This document shows positions 32,264-43,177 of a DNA stretch of 64,000 nucleotides, one piece after another (the stretch's first letter is position 1; the number at the start of each line of letters is the position of its first letter). This stretch comes from Fragilaria crotonensis. Its lineage: Eukaryota > Bacillariophyta > Fragilariophyceae > Fragilariales > Fragilariaceae. The notes under the pieces were generated by a model. That model saw only the letters and a list, made by a program, of their open reading frames with translations. It made no database searches and was not told the origin of the DNA. The DNA is taken from the NCBI GenBank assembly GCA_022925895.1, contig JAKSYS010000881.1, positions 434,001-498,000 on the forward strand. The letters run 5' to 3'. The translations under genes and the position numbers were made by a program.

Positions 32264-34222
32264 ATGACAACACGAGCTTTCGACGAGACTCAGAACTGCA
32301 ATTTCAACATCCCTCAAGAGGACATATTGAAGATCCTGAGTCCACCTAAGCGCGAATCTTCGTATCGATGGAAGAAACGGAGTCGAAATGATCAGTTTTC
32401 GCTGTTGGAAACCATTGTAGACCATGTGAATAGCTTAAACGACGACTTGTTTCTGTACGTGATGCGCTTCATCGTACCCGAATCTGGTGATGTCGATGGA
32501 GAATCACTTCGAAACATGTCACAAGTGTGCAAACAGTGGTACGGATTGGTAAATGCACCTTCCTTATGGACATCCCCAACAGTCGACCCGACGGCTCCAG
32601 ACATTGCGGGACCGCTCATTGGGTATCGCAAGGTTGAAAAACTAAGATGTCTCTGGAAGCAGAACCCTACTTATCGAGTGGTAGATCGAGCAACAAATCA
32701 AGTCTACCTCGTACGAATTATGGACCACACGAGCCCAGAGGCTCTTCGACACATTGGATACACCAATGATCTCTTGTCCGGCGCATTGCTGCACGAGGCT
32801 CCACCTGAGATGAAGGCAGCTTTCCTATTTCCCGTGCGCATGAAAATTCCAGCAAAAAGCTCCAAGGTTGTTCTTTGGTATGACGACTGCGAACAAACGT
32901 TGCAGGACTGGTTTGATACGAGTGATCGGTGTCGGAATCCGGTGTTTTGTTCTGAACCACCACAGGTGCTTCCCGTTCCGTTAGAACAGCTCAAAAATTG
33001 GATGCGACAATTGCTGACTTCATTCATCCTCCTTCAGAACCATGGTGTTCCATATTTCGATGCTTGGGCCAAACCAGAAAACATTTTCATGGACAAGAAC
33101 TCATCGAGACTACGGATTGCCTTGCCAGAGATTGCTACGACTGCGCATATTGTTGATAATTACATGCACGTTCCGCCATGGAAAGCAAACCCTGACCTGT
33201 ATGAATTGGGGTGCATTTTCTCGACGATGGCGAGATCTGGGAGCAGAGCACCGGCTGTTCCAAGCGAAGAAAGCGCTTATAATAAATGGCTAAACGATGA
33301 ATTTCCCGCTCTGGACGATCTTGGTCGAACCTTTCTTCGAATTGTGTTTGACCATGAATTGAGAAAGCATGTCGACCCAGCTTCTAGGTCTTGCACTCCT
33401 GAAGAAGCATTGGCTCATCCATTCCTTCATCCCCAATCTAATGGCCGCCCAATCCAAACTGGTAGCGATTCCATCTGGAAGCGCAAACTATCGTTGGAAT
33501 TGACTGTTCAACCAAAACGACGAGTTGTTAGTCCTTTTGAATGGGCAGCTCTTGTCGACTGGGTGGTCGAAGTGTGTACTGTGTTCGAGGTCGGCGAATT
33601 GGCTGCCTTCCGAGCGATTGCGTACTTTGATCGAGTGATGAGCGGCACACCAAATCACTTTCGTCGAAGCCACTACCAAGTCCTTGTTGCCGCTTGCCTC
33701 CTCATTGCAAGCAAGATCACCGGAAACATCTCAATCGCGCCGTCTGATCTAGCCAACTGTGCTGATAACTCATTTGAAGCAGATGGACTTGTTGTGTACG
33801 AACAATACATTCTTGAAAGGCTCGAATGGAAGCTTATGTCACCGACATCACTAGAATTCGCAATGGCCATTTCCGAATCAACCACTAACACGCCCCGGGA
33901 AGCTGCCATTCACTACAGTGTCGTTGTCTTCGCGTTGCAAACCGAGCTCTATCGAAGCTACCCGGCTTCGATTATCGGGGCGGCCGCTTCTGTTGTCGCA
34001 AAATATTGTGTGCAACGACCGCTTTGGGACGCGTGCACAGAGAAGGAAACCGGCATTGCGCTTCTAGACCTTCAATCACCTGTCTCAAGTCTCTGTACCG
34101 AAGTGAATGAAATTCTTTCCAATATGTCAGATTTAAAGGCGATCGCCCGTTCGTTTGCTGTCGAAGACTTTGGAGCGCGCTCGATTCCAAGAGTGCTAGA
34201 CCTACAGCACTATCGACCTTAA
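32264..34222 (+). CDS. F-box, pseudokinase and cyclin fusion protein
   Basis: 652 residues in one uninterrupted frame. The ATG at 32264 has a good context (ACCATGAC); the frame upstream offers no other ATG. Domains in order: an F-box-like helix set at about 58-102 (LNDDLFLYVMRFIV ... MSQVCKQWYGLVNAPSLW); a kinase-like fold at about 135-392, ending in the typical CTPEEALAHPFLHP; and two cyclin boxes at about 425-520 (ALVDWVVEVCTVFEVGE, YQVLVAACLLIASK) and 525-630 (LIGAAASVVAKYC-like). The kinase has KPENIFMDKN where HRDLKPEN is expected, so Trp268 stands in place of the catalytic Asp; it also has Arg for the VAIK Lys, no glycine loop and no DFG, and is surely inactive. The parts suggest a substrate adaptor for an SCF ubiquitin ligase that also binds a CDK. 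I know no named protein with this order. Confidence 0.85.
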   Translation: MTTRAFDETQNCNFNIPQEDILKILSPPKRESSYRWKKRSRNDQFSLLETIVDHVNSLNDDLFLYVMRFIVPESGDVDGESLRNMSQVCKQWYGLVNAPSLWTSPTVDPTAPDIAGPLIGYRKVEKLRCLWKQNPTYRVVDRATNQVYLVRIMDHTSPEALRHIGYTNDLLSGALLHEAPPEMKAAFLFPVRMKIPAKSSKVVLWYDDCEQTLQDWFDTSDRCRNPVFCSEPPQVLPVPLEQLKNWMRQLLTSFILLQNHGVPYFDAWAKPENIFMDKNSSRLRIALPEIATTAHIVDNYMHVPPWKANPDLYELGCIFSTMARSGSRAPAVPSEESAYNKWLNDEFPALDDLGRTFLRIVFDHELRKHVDPASRSCTPEEALAHPFLHPQSNGRPIQTGSDSIWKRKLSLELTVQPKRRVVSPFEWAALVDWVVEVCTVFEVGELAAFRAIAYFDRVMSGTPNHFRRSHYQVLVAACLLIASKITGNISIAPSDLANCADNSFEADGLVVYEQYILERLEWKLMSPTSLEFAMAISESTTNTPREAAIHYSVVVFALQTELYRSYPASIIGAAASVVAKYCVQRPLWDACTEKETGIALLDLQSPVSSLCTEVNEILSNMSDLKAIARSFAVEDFGARSIPRVLDLQHYRP

Positions 34223-34267
34223 TCAAAACCAAAAATTTATACAGATTCTTTAGGCGCAGTGTTCCCC

Positions 34268-35128
34268 TTACTGAAAAGCGTTTGCAGCTACGGCCAAGCA
34301 AACTCCAGCCTCCTTCATGTCTTCCTGAAACTGCTCTGCTGCATCTTCAAATCCCGGCACCGCTGATGCACAGTCCGTCAATAAAGTAATCTCGTTTCTC
34401 CTCTCCGACGGCCATCTATGGACAATATCTCGCAGAGTGTAGTTGACACAATGACTCATCGCTTGGCCGCAGACGAGTAGCTTTTTTGACGTAAGCAACG
34501 ACTCCAGCAGTGGTTCATTGAATGACGTTTCCTTCGAGACTGGTACATCAGCTTCCAACGCTGAGTACATTTCTGTCAAAAGGTTCTGTCCCTTCCAGAC
34601 AAACTCGACACTCCCGCCAGTCGCGTCGGACCAATCGTTGAGTGCTCGCCGAACATTGTCTACCATTGAATGCCCATCAGTTCCAATCAAACAATGTTCA
34701 GGCCAGATGCACAGCTTGAACCTTCCCTTGGCTTCTAGCCGCTTCGTGTATTCCTTGGCGTACTCTTGTAAATCCAGAGTAGCGTCGTTGCTACCATCCT
34801 TGGTGGGAACTTCAAAGGCGGTCAGGTCACTGTCCAAAAGCGCCAGCTTGGATCGGGGCTTCCATTTGCCGCTCAGGACATCATCATGACTAATGATGGT
34901 GAACGGATCCGGATGATACTTCTCCTCAGCATCCCACCAGAAACAAGGATGAGCAATGTGCAGTTTGTGATGCGAGTCTAGGGTGGCAACAACCCGATCA
35001 ATACTAGAGCTGTGGTTTCGAATCAGTTGGACGATACGTTTCGCATCATCGTCGGCCGTCGGAATCGCGAGCGATCCGTCTGGATGAAAGTCTTTTTGAA
35101 GGTCAATTAAGAGGAGTGTCGTCGTCAT
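34268..35128 (-). CDS. Nicotinamidase / isochorismatase-family amidohydrolase
   Basis: The start is the ATG at 35128 (286 residues); upstream only GTG is in frame. The sequence LIDLQKDF supplies the catalytic Asp9, DSHHKLH (51-57) the metal-binding Asp and His residues, WPEHCLIGTDGHSM (142-155) the nicotinamidase WPxHCxxGT block, and MSHCVNYT the nucleophile Cys227. This matches PNC1/PncA-type nicotinamidases, which convert nicotinamide to nicotinate in NAD salvage. It is longer than the bacterial enzymes, with an insert around residues 62-135. Its stop is only about 45 bases from the end of the cyclin-fusion gene, tail to tail. Confidence 0.85.
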   Translation of the reverse strand: MTTTLLLIDLQKDFHPDGSLAIPTADDDAKRIVQLIRNHSSSIDRVVATLDSHHKLHIAHPCFWWDAEEKYHPDPFTIISHDDVLSGKWKPRSKLALLDSDLTAFEVPTKDGSNDATLDLQEYAKEYTKRLEAKGRFKLCIWPEHCLIGTDGHSMVDNVRRALNDWSDATGGSVEFVWKGQNLLTEMYSALEADVPVSKETSFNEPLLESLLTSKKLLVCGQAMSHCVNYTLRDIVHRWPSERRNEITLLTDCASAVPGFEDAAEQFQEDMKEAGVCLAVAANAFQ

Positions 35129-35573
35129 TCTTGAGAAAGCAAAGCTTGATCGTGACGATAAGTGTTCTGTGTTCGGATCGACCACGTTGTGACTTAGTCT
35201 CTCGTGGTTCGTGCATGCCCGAATCTATACAGTATTACTCAGCTCTTTGTAGAAGGCGCTTACCAGTACCGGTAGTTGACAGTTGACACTCGACAGTTCC
35301 GCGAATTCGTGCTCGTTGTGAAAGGCCAACGTGCTCACATCTTGCATCGCTGCGCAGAATCGCGTTCTGCTCTGTGAGTTCCAGAATGCATCATGGTACC
35401 ATAGTCCTTCTTCCTCATTGACAATCGCAATGGCATCAGCCACTTACAAAACGCAACTACAAGTGTCTACCCTGGTGTTTGGGTCCATTCAAACTTATTT
35501 CGTATGGGAATTACTTTATTTGACGGCACAATAACAAAATCCCAGCATCTCTAACAGGAGAACGCAGGGCTTT
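35129..35573. other. Short intergenic region, no gene seen
   Basis: It holds the 5' flank of the nicotinamidase gene and the 3' flank of the peroxiredoxin-like gene. The small frames across it have no conserved features. Confidence 0.4.
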
Positions 35574-36288
35574 TTACGCCCCGTCAGGAAATTCTTCAGG
35601 GGTTGCAATCATCTTCAATTTCGATCCATGAATTGGCATAACCGACGACCCAGCATCCAAGGCGTGCGTTCTATGGGACACCGCGTCCCAGAGAGCTGCA
35701 GGTTGAATGCAATTTCGTAGGATTATGAATCAAGAGGTGAGATGATGGAAGTAACACGATGAGAAGGATATAACGCGGACATCAGCGACAACACGTACCT
35801 TCGACGTCAGGTCGGTTTGCAGCACCGTACAGGTTACCCTCGTTGACTTCGGCTTCCCAGTGCATGACAAGGTTTCCCTTGTGCGCAAAAATGACCATGC
35901 CAGGCTGCACCAATCCTTCAGGGTACTCATTATCTCCAAGACCGTGCTTGGCTTTGAGCTCATCTCTCAGAGGGTTAATATCCAATTTAGGCAAAATTTC
36001 ATCTTCGATGAAGTACTTGGCTAACGCAGCAGTCTTGTCACCAATAACTAAATCGTAATCAGCCAGATTCCACTGTTCCTGCGCCTCCTTCGCAGCGTCC
36101 TCACCCTGAGATGTCCATGCCACCATGTAGCAGTTGGAGGGCTTGGTTGGTCCCAACAACTCCAAATAGTGCTTATCAAAAGGACACCAGGATCCGCGGA
36201 AAATGACCAGGCAAAGGATATCATGATTATGACCGATTTCGTTAATCCATTTCTCTGGATCTGTTACGTAGATAGGAGCATCAGCCAT
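35574..36288 (-). CDS. Peroxiredoxin-like (AhpC/TSA-type thioredoxin-fold) protein
   Basis: Two exons: 35799-36288 and 35574-35695, with a 103-base intron (donor GTACGTG, acceptor CTGCAG). The joint gives NRPDVEALWDAVSHRTHALD and a stop after FPDGA, for a total of 203 residues. LCLVIFRGSWCPFDKHYL places Cys35 in the position of the peroxidatic Cys of AhpC/TSA-like proteins; the usual CxxC resolving partner is replaced by D. Such proteins belong to the large PRXL2/DUF-type peroxiredoxin-like group and are probably cytosolic, as there is no targeting peptide. The substrate is unknown. Confidence 0.82.
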
Positions 36289-36830
36289 TGTGACGAGATG
36301 GAGTGATGAACGTTGGAGAAACGATTGCGGTAGCGGTAGGCAGAGGAATAAAAGTAGATTCTTGATTCTTGACGGTCAGCTGTCAACAGCACAATCAGAA
36401 GATGCCTGGTCTTCGCATCCTTGACTGGCATTTTCGCGATGATGCGTTGGGTCTGTTTCGTGACTCGTGACTCGTGACCTGGCTCCTCTACGCTACATGT
36501 ACTGGTACTACTGGTACTTGTACTCGTCCCAGGTAAAATTGTACTTGTATCTCATACAAGTACCCTTCATCTATACACTTTATTTGCCATACTGTACCTG
36601 TTCAAGTTCATACTCTGCAAGCTAGCTAGCGTGAAAGTTATACAAAAAGTTATACACTCGGAGAACAAGATGATCAGACAGTTTTCAGTCATGAGTCGGA
36701 CATCAAGACGGGCAGTGGCAACAATAAATTATGAGACATGCGAACTGTGCATAACGATTACTCCCCGATTCTGTATCATAATACTACAGTACCATGGTAC
36801 CCGTAGTAGTACCAAGGAGTGTGCGATACG
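36289..36830. other. Intergenic region, no gene seen
   Basis: GTAC-rich motifs occur at 36495-36570 (CATGTACTGGTACTACTGG). The rest is AT-rich without a frame of interest; it ends in the 8-base duplication of the hAT element. Confidence 0.4.
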
Positions 36831-37503
36831 CAGGCCACTTTAATAGTGGCATTTTCTGGGAAAAACCACTATTAGCCACTATTAACCTTTCTGGTGGCGC
36901 CACTATTAACGAGTTTTTTTACGTAGAATCCATACTACGGCGCATTTGCACACCTTAACTTTACTACGGTAGTACAGTACTAGTACATAGCACACACTTC
37001 ATTGATCATGACTCCGAACAAGAGCAGAAGACACTGTTCAATGAAGGCCATGCCATTGCATATGGCCTCACAGTATGTGAGCAAGTGGATGCACAGACAG
37101 CACAGTCAGTAGTTTCAGTTTCACATCAATTCTGTTTACATTTCAGTCATGATGTGAAGACTTTGAGTGGAGGCTTCTTAGCCACTGCATTGTTTCCAGG
37201 GACATCAATTGTTGAGAGTGACTTATCTGAAGTAAAGTGATGAATGATTGCTGAACTGGTCTTATAGACTTTCTTTTGGTGGATGGCATTCTGCATTCTA
37301 CTGCATTCCAAGCAGTTTACAACGCTTCAATCCAGCGTATTCCTACTGTAGACTAGTACTACTTGTACCTGTGGCTCCTACTGTAGTAGTGTTTCTGGCG
37401 TACACTGGCACGTGACCACTATTAGCCACTATTAACTTTCTGACGGCGCCACTATTAGCTTAATAGTGGTAATAGTGGCGTCGGCCACTATTAAAGTGGC
37501 CTG
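36831..37503. mobile_element. hAT transposon deletion derivative with perfect ends and target duplication
   Basis: The two ends are exact inverted copies of the 20-mer CAGGCCACTTTAATAGTGGC (36831-36850 and 37484-37503). They are flanked by a perfect 8-base duplication GCGATACG (36823-36830 and 37504-37511), diagnostic for the hAT superfamily. Next to each end are more copies of CCACTATTA, in both directions, probable transposase binding sites. Inside, at about 37170-37240, a fragment reads SGGFLATALFPGTSIVESDLSE, the C-terminal region of a hAT-type transposase also present at about 16970. At 673 bases it cannot encode a transposase. The perfect ends and duplication point to recent movement. 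Confidence 0.93.
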
Positions 37504-39788
37504 GCGATACGTGATACCCGCACCGCACTCGGTACCCTACGGTGTAGGGCGCCAAGTACGGCCTACATTACTAATGTAGCCTGAGTAGCAGTGCTTACCT
37601 ATGTTATATGATAATCTACAAAAATCTGAAGGATGAGACCCAGCCAACCCCTAATCAACACACCTGAGATTGCAGACCTTGTGCTTTTTGTGTCCAGTGA
37701 ATATGATTTTTATATCTCATATGGCTGCATTGTACTTTTGCAGGTGGTGGGGTCATTGTCAACCTTAGCCATTCTTGGGGAAGCATTTAATTGACATACC
37801 TACAATCTTGTCATGCTCCTTCAAGACAAGGAGCATAATTTTGCTGATTTGGTCAAATTTTAAAGGGTACTCACACATGCATTGCATGCCCTGGCTCTGT
37901 TTACTGCAGGATTTGGAGGATACCAGCCACTGCAACACCATCATTCCTGCTGCTCCAGAAGCTCAAGCCACATTCCACCAGAGTCAATTGGAATTACCAA
38001 ATCTCATGAGCATATCAAGTACTATGTAATCAATACAGAAGTCTCCTATGGACAGTCCAATTTTGTTGAGGTTTAACCTTCTTTCCTTGTTGTAGGCCTT
38101 GAGAGTATTGTCAGTCCAGCCAGCACTGAATTTTGTCAAAGTGAATGTCAATAAGTTCTACTGTGCCATGGCAGATGTCAGGTCAAATTTGCCACAGAAT
38201 AATGCTGTTAGGTAGCAGCCAGGCTGTTGTAGTGGCTGATGCTTCCCACAACAAGCTTCCTCCATTGATGAACAGCATATCTTTTGCATAACCACAAATT
38301 CCTGAATTGCAAAAAGCATTTTCCATTTCCCTGCTGAGTGGCAAAAGATGATATTCTCCATGGGCAAACAACACAGATGACAAAAAGCAAATCTTGCCAA
38401 TGATTGAGGATACAATTGTGTTGACTCAAGCATCTCCAGCTTTGCAGCACCAGTCAAGTAATGACAAGCAATGCTGGCCTTCATTTGGATGAAACCAACA
38501 GGAAACAAACATCACAACATGGAATGCCAATGTGATAACCCAACTTCAATGTTGGAAGCCTATTTTCCTTCAATCATCCCATTGGCTGATAATGTGTTGT
38601 CATCGTGCTATGACTTGGCATGCACCGCAAAGTGACAAGCAGAATCAGATTGAATTGTTGGTGAGCAGCACATGATACAATGCAGCACATACAATGAAGC
38701 TGGATCAACAACCTTTGTGTTTGGCCAATGTCCATGGTTGAGAGGCATATTCAGAATTTCATGTTGATCATGTGCTATTGGATTCTTCCGCGATGCAATA
38801 GCAATGGCATGTAATATTCACCAATGATGAACACTTGAATAGCCTACCTACACAAAAACATGTAAATGCCAGCTGTATGTGAGTTGACCTATGCTAGCAG
38901 TAATTCTCACATGTTGATATCATTGTCATGTGATGTTGTTGACATTTGAGCTTGAGCACAGTGGTCCCTGTACAGGTACCAGGTAGTACGTGCGCTCAGC
39001 GTATGCATATACTCCGTACTTGGAGTACAGTATACAGTATACAGTGTACCGTGTACAGTGTACAGTGCATGGTGCATCAGCAATATGGTACTGTGAGTGC
39101 TCTAGAGTACTTGTACTGGACTACAACGACGAGTAAATGGAGAAAGGAGTGAAACCGTGAGCACATTGTACGTTGTACTAAGTATACTACTCCGAGTACG
39201 CAAGAGCACGGCGTATAGTATTATGCATACTCGTTGAGGGTTCACTCTTTACACTTTACACTCCGTGACTCGTGACCTCGTGACTGCATCATTCAGTACG
39301 AGTGTACGACAACTGAGAACAAGTCTCGTACAAATGTGTACTGGCAGTACCTGCTACTTGTACTAGAAAACGTGGTACTCTCTCACTTAGAATCTTATAC
39401 ACGAGGGGTATAACTTTCAAAGACTACAAGTCGGTAGAGGCATTTTTACACGGTTCAAGTTAGTGATTGCTACTTCAAGTAGAAATGGAAACATATACAA
39501 GATGTGTATAACCCTGACGTATAACGGCAATATTTGTATATGTTTCCCCAGTACTGTAGTGTTCGATCTTACCAATTGCCAGTACCGTGCCATCTGGTAC
39601 ATACTCCGAGTGAAAAATACAGTACCAGTACTTAGTACTTATTCTGTGAGCGATTATGACATTATGACAGATGACAGACGCAGACATCCGAATAAAGTGC
39701 ATCCTTCCTTCAGACTCACATACAACGTCACCAGGGATAAGTCAAATAACACTCGCATTACGACTTGTCCTCCTTGGACGCCAGAACC
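37504..39788. other. Long intergenic region, probable decayed transposon DNA
   Basis: The first half (37600-38900) is AT-rich with only broken frames on both strands and no recognisable domain; its composition resembles the decayed hAT zone at 13.4-17 kb. From 38965 to 39130 and 39160-39400 it is dominated by GTAC motifs, including a run of GTATACAGTATACAGTGTACC at 39029. I see no gene until TRAPPC12. Confidence 0.45.
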
Positions 39789-41318
39789 ATGGCCTCGAAC
39801 GATGGCAGCAGCTTTCCGCCAAGGGGCCTTGGTCAACCCCTTGTCACGGTTTCGAATGTTCATGGCAGCGGCATTCGTCCATTGATTGGAGGCATCGCAA
39901 CCTCACCAGCTGGGAATGATCATCCTCTCGCAATGACATCGTTACCTCCTCAGCCAGTCGCGCCATCGACTGCTTTGACACAAATTGCGAACACCGCTCC
40001 AGCAGAAAGTCCTGCTCCCGCGCCATCTTTCACTTCCAATACTGTTCAAATCACAAATCGACCGCTTTCGCCTCAAAAGAAAACGCTCGGTGATCTCGCT
40101 GACGTCTTCATGGCTGGTCCCTCGTATCGACTGACTGAACTCAAACTCCCTCCCCTTCTTAAGCCACTACCCTTACCACCAAATCAAACTGCTATGGATC
40201 GATTGAGAACTCTCGTGGAGAGACGTTCGTGGGATGATGTACTGCGTGTCAGTCAAGACATGCTACGGACACCATCCAGTCAGTACGCTGGGACATATTC
40301 ATCCCTGATCAACGGCACAGGAACAGATGGCGATGAATCGGCTGCAACATCTAAAACTCAACAGGATGTCGTGGAAATCATGACTCTAGAGTGCCACGCC
40401 TGGCTCAAGTTGCGACGCTATGCGGATTTAGGAAAAGAAGTTGAGCGATGGTCGTTTTGTTTCACCAACGATTCCACGGCCCGCCATCCAAAATGGGTTC
40501 CATGGAGTTTGCAAATACTAGCCGCGGAATCGCTGCAGTATACGGAAAGTGAATCGGGCAGATGTATTGATTCTCTCTATGACATTCGCGGGTTGGTCGA
40601 CCATGACAAACGCTACGTTCTTGCGGTTGATGCTGCACTCTCTAATGCCTTTCTCCGGAAGCAAAATTGGCGGCTAGCACTGGAATCTTTGGATCATATG
40701 TTGGAAATCATGCCTAACGTCCTGGAAGGAGATTTGTTGCTGGCGCATATGGCGGAAGCGTGGTCTCGTCAAGGTCGTATTTTGTTGCAAGTTGGTGCCA
40801 TTTCCGAGGCCGAGAAAATGTTCGCCAAGACTACTCCACCCAGTGTCACAGATCAGAAGCATTGGATCATTGACAAGGGACCTTCGCAATTCGCGATTCA
40901 ACAGGGAATGGCGCACTTTGCTCGCCGTAATTATGATGCCGCCATGGCTTCCTTCGAGCACGCCTCCGACCTCTTGAGGGCGCTACCGGAGCCCATTTAT
41001 GGATATCGCAAGGAGGCGTTCGTTGGACCGGATATTTGGGTGGAAACACCTCAGGGTCTCTTGACTCAGGCGTGGAATAATATGGGCCTCTCAGCTTTGT
41101 ATACGTGCCGCATGAAGGAAGCCGTACGTCTCATGGAGTCTTTGGTTCGAGAAGATCCCACAGCATATTTGACTGAACGATTGGCCTTTAATTTGTGCAC
41201 CCTCTACGAGTTGGGTGCTGATACGGCTGCGAGTGCTCGAAAAAAAAGAGTGTTGCAACTGGTGGCAACGCGATTCTATCTGCACGATATTAGCCAGGAT
41301 CAATTCCGTGTAAATTAG
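39789..41318 (+). CDS. TRAPPC12: TRAPP complex subunit 12 (TRAPPC12) homologue
   Basis: The start is the ATG at 39789 (509 residues); the frame upstream has only TTG. After a disordered, Ala/Pro/Ser-rich first 120 residues comes a helical TPR-like region: MDRLRTLVERRSWDDVLRVSQDML, VEIMTLECHAWLKLRRYADL, AFLRKQNWRLALESLDHML, GRILLQVGAISEAEKMF, and the C-terminal LAFNLCTLYELG ... VATRFYLHDIS, which is the typical ending of TRAPPC12. TRAPPC12 is part of the TRAPPIII tether in ER-to-Golgi traffic and autophagy. No intron is needed. It is convergent with the kinesin gene, 36 bases away. Confidence 0.85.
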   Translation: MASNDGSSFPPRGLGQPLVTVSNVHGSGIRPLIGGIATSPAGNDHPLAMTSLPPQPVAPSTALTQIANTAPAESPAPAPSFTSNTVQITNRPLSPQKKTLGDLADVFMAGPSYRLTELKLPPLLKPLPLPPNQTAMDRLRTLVERRSWDDVLRVSQDMLRTPSSQYAGTYSSLINGTGTDGDESAATSKTQQDVVEIMTLECHAWLKLRRYADLGKEVERWSFCFTNDSTARHPKWVPWSLQILAAESLQYTESESGRCIDSLYDIRGLVDHDKRYVLAVDAALSNAFLRKQNWRLALESLDHMLEIMPNVLEGDLLLAHMAEAWSRQGRILLQVGAISEAEKMFAKTTPPSVTDQKHWIIDKGPSQFAIQQGMAHFARRNYDAAMASFEHASDLLRALPEPIYGYRKEAFVGPDIWVETPQGLLTQAWNNMGLSALYTCRMKEAVRLMESLVREDPTAYLTERLAFNLCTLYELGADTAASARKKRVLQLVATRFYLHDISQDQFRVN

Positions 41319-41354
41319 TAACGTTGTTTATAATGGGAGTACAAAGAGTCTCCA

Positions 41355-43177
41355 CTAATACGGTGACAAGGCGCCAACTCTGGCGCTGAGTTCCTCCTCA
41401 CGTGCTAAACACTGACGAAAGGACATGATCTTGCCCTGCAATTGTTCTATCATCTCAGTTTTGCGAACTATGATTTCTTCCAACCGTGAAGCGTAGACGT
41501 CTAAGTCCTCCTCAGTAACCCCATCGCGTTGCAAGAGCTGAAGCATCTTACCTTCCTCAGTAAGGAGTTGTGCCGATTCTGAAATATTGGCCATGTGTGT
41601 ATTCAGCACGTCCTCTTCCTGTTCAAGGACAGCAAGAACTGTTTCGCGAAGCTGTACCTCTTCAGTTTTTTGAGGCTCTGACGGTAGGGGTGCTGCTCGC
41701 GGTGTGTTATCGTTTGGGGTTTGACGCCTCGGAGGCGATGCTGAAGGTATGGATCTGGTGGCCGATTTGGGGTCTACAGTTCCAACCTTTTGCTCCTTGA
41801 TACGATCAGCGTATCGCAAGGTGTTCAGGGTGTGATCGGCTGACGAGGCACCAGGTGACACTGTCGCAATCATAGTGGTTTTGGCCTGGCTCGATGTAAA
41901 GCAATCCTTGAGAAGAAGGGTGAGCTTAGATGCCCGGTAGGGTACATGCTTCGTCCCATTCTTGTTCGCACCAAGCGCGCGAATGCACTCCTTGAGCGAC
42001 AGCAAGGATGTGTTGATCTCTGCACTCTCATTCCTTCTTTGACTATTATGCGACTTGGTGTCATTTCCTCGTTCACTGCCCGCTAAGTCAACCAGTGACA
42101 ACTTTCCGCGAAGCTTTCCAGACCCTTTTTCTCTCAACATGATTTGGCAAATGGCATGCGATCGAGATGAGGTGTCATTGGCTTCGGTTGAGTGAGTCGT
42201 GCGAAATCTGTGGACGACAATGTCGAGGGTTGAGCTGAGGGCTTCTTCACACCACAGGACAACTGGTATTTCATAGCACTTACTCATTTCCTTTGGCAAC
42301 AAGACTTAGAAACTGCGAAGGATCGGTTGCTTCAAACTCCTCCAGCCCATTAACCACAATTTCTCCCTTGGCATCCTCCAAAACTTTTAGTTTCTTTCGC
42401 TCGTTCAAAAGATCTTGTACAAATCCACCATAAATCTCAAAGAATGCGATTGCAACCATGGTGTTGTCTGTTGTACAATTCAACTCACAGCTTTCGAGCG
42501 TTGTGAAGAGATCTTCCGAAACGAGAGTCTGGATGCCCTGCATGGTGTACGTCTTTCCAGATCCCGTCTGACCATAGGCAAAAACGGTTGCTCTACCACC
42601 TGTCCCAGCGCAAATGAAGTCAATGAGTGGCATAGTCGAATGCAAGTAAACTTGTTCAGTGGTCATGTCTTCGTCAAAGGCGTGGTCAAATTTGAATGAA
42701 GAATGATCCAAGTACTTTGTGATGCCATCGACCTTGAGCTTGGCATTGTGCACCCACACATGTGGGTGATAACACGTGATACTGTCATGATCCTTCTTCA
42801 GACGCTCTTTCTCACTCATCGGTCGCTTTCGAACGCAAATACAAATCTTGGTATCGGCGAATTCCTCGTGCTCTTGAGCCTCGACCGCGTGACTGTCTCG
42901 CCACGCTTGCACCAGTCCAACAAAGTCCACATCGCCAGTGTTGCCGTTCTGACGAATCCGTTCCTCTTCAGTTTTGCGTGTCTGCTTACGTTCCTGCATA
43001 GCACGTCGCCTCTCTTCGCGCTCTGCTTCCATCTGCTCAATCTTGAGACGCGTGGCATCCTTGCGGCCTGTGGAAACCTGAAAGAATGGTGAGAATTTAA
43101 GGATGGTATACTTGAGGCGCCCTTTGTAATTTGTAACACGTTGTGCTTTCAAATGAACTGCTTACTCTACGGCTCAT
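41355..43177 (-). CDS. Kinesin-13 family motor (MCAK/KIF2-like)
   Basis: Three exons on the minus strand: 43166-43177 (only 12 bases: ATG AGC CGT AGA), 42284-43077 and 41355-42207; introns of 88 (GTAAGC ... TTTCAG) and 76 bases (GTAAGT ... CCACAG). The product is 552 residues. A charged neck (about 20-48, EAEREERRRAMQERKQTRK) precedes the motor, as in kinesin-13, whose motor is internal. The motor starts at KICICVRKRPMSEKE (81-95); the P-loop is GQTGSGKT (173-180), switch I is NDTSSRSHA just after the second splice joint, and switch II is LVDLAGSER. A C-terminal coiled coil closes the protein (ETVLAVLEQEEDVL). Kinesin-13s depolymerise microtubule ends at spindles and in flagella. Confidence 0.92.
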
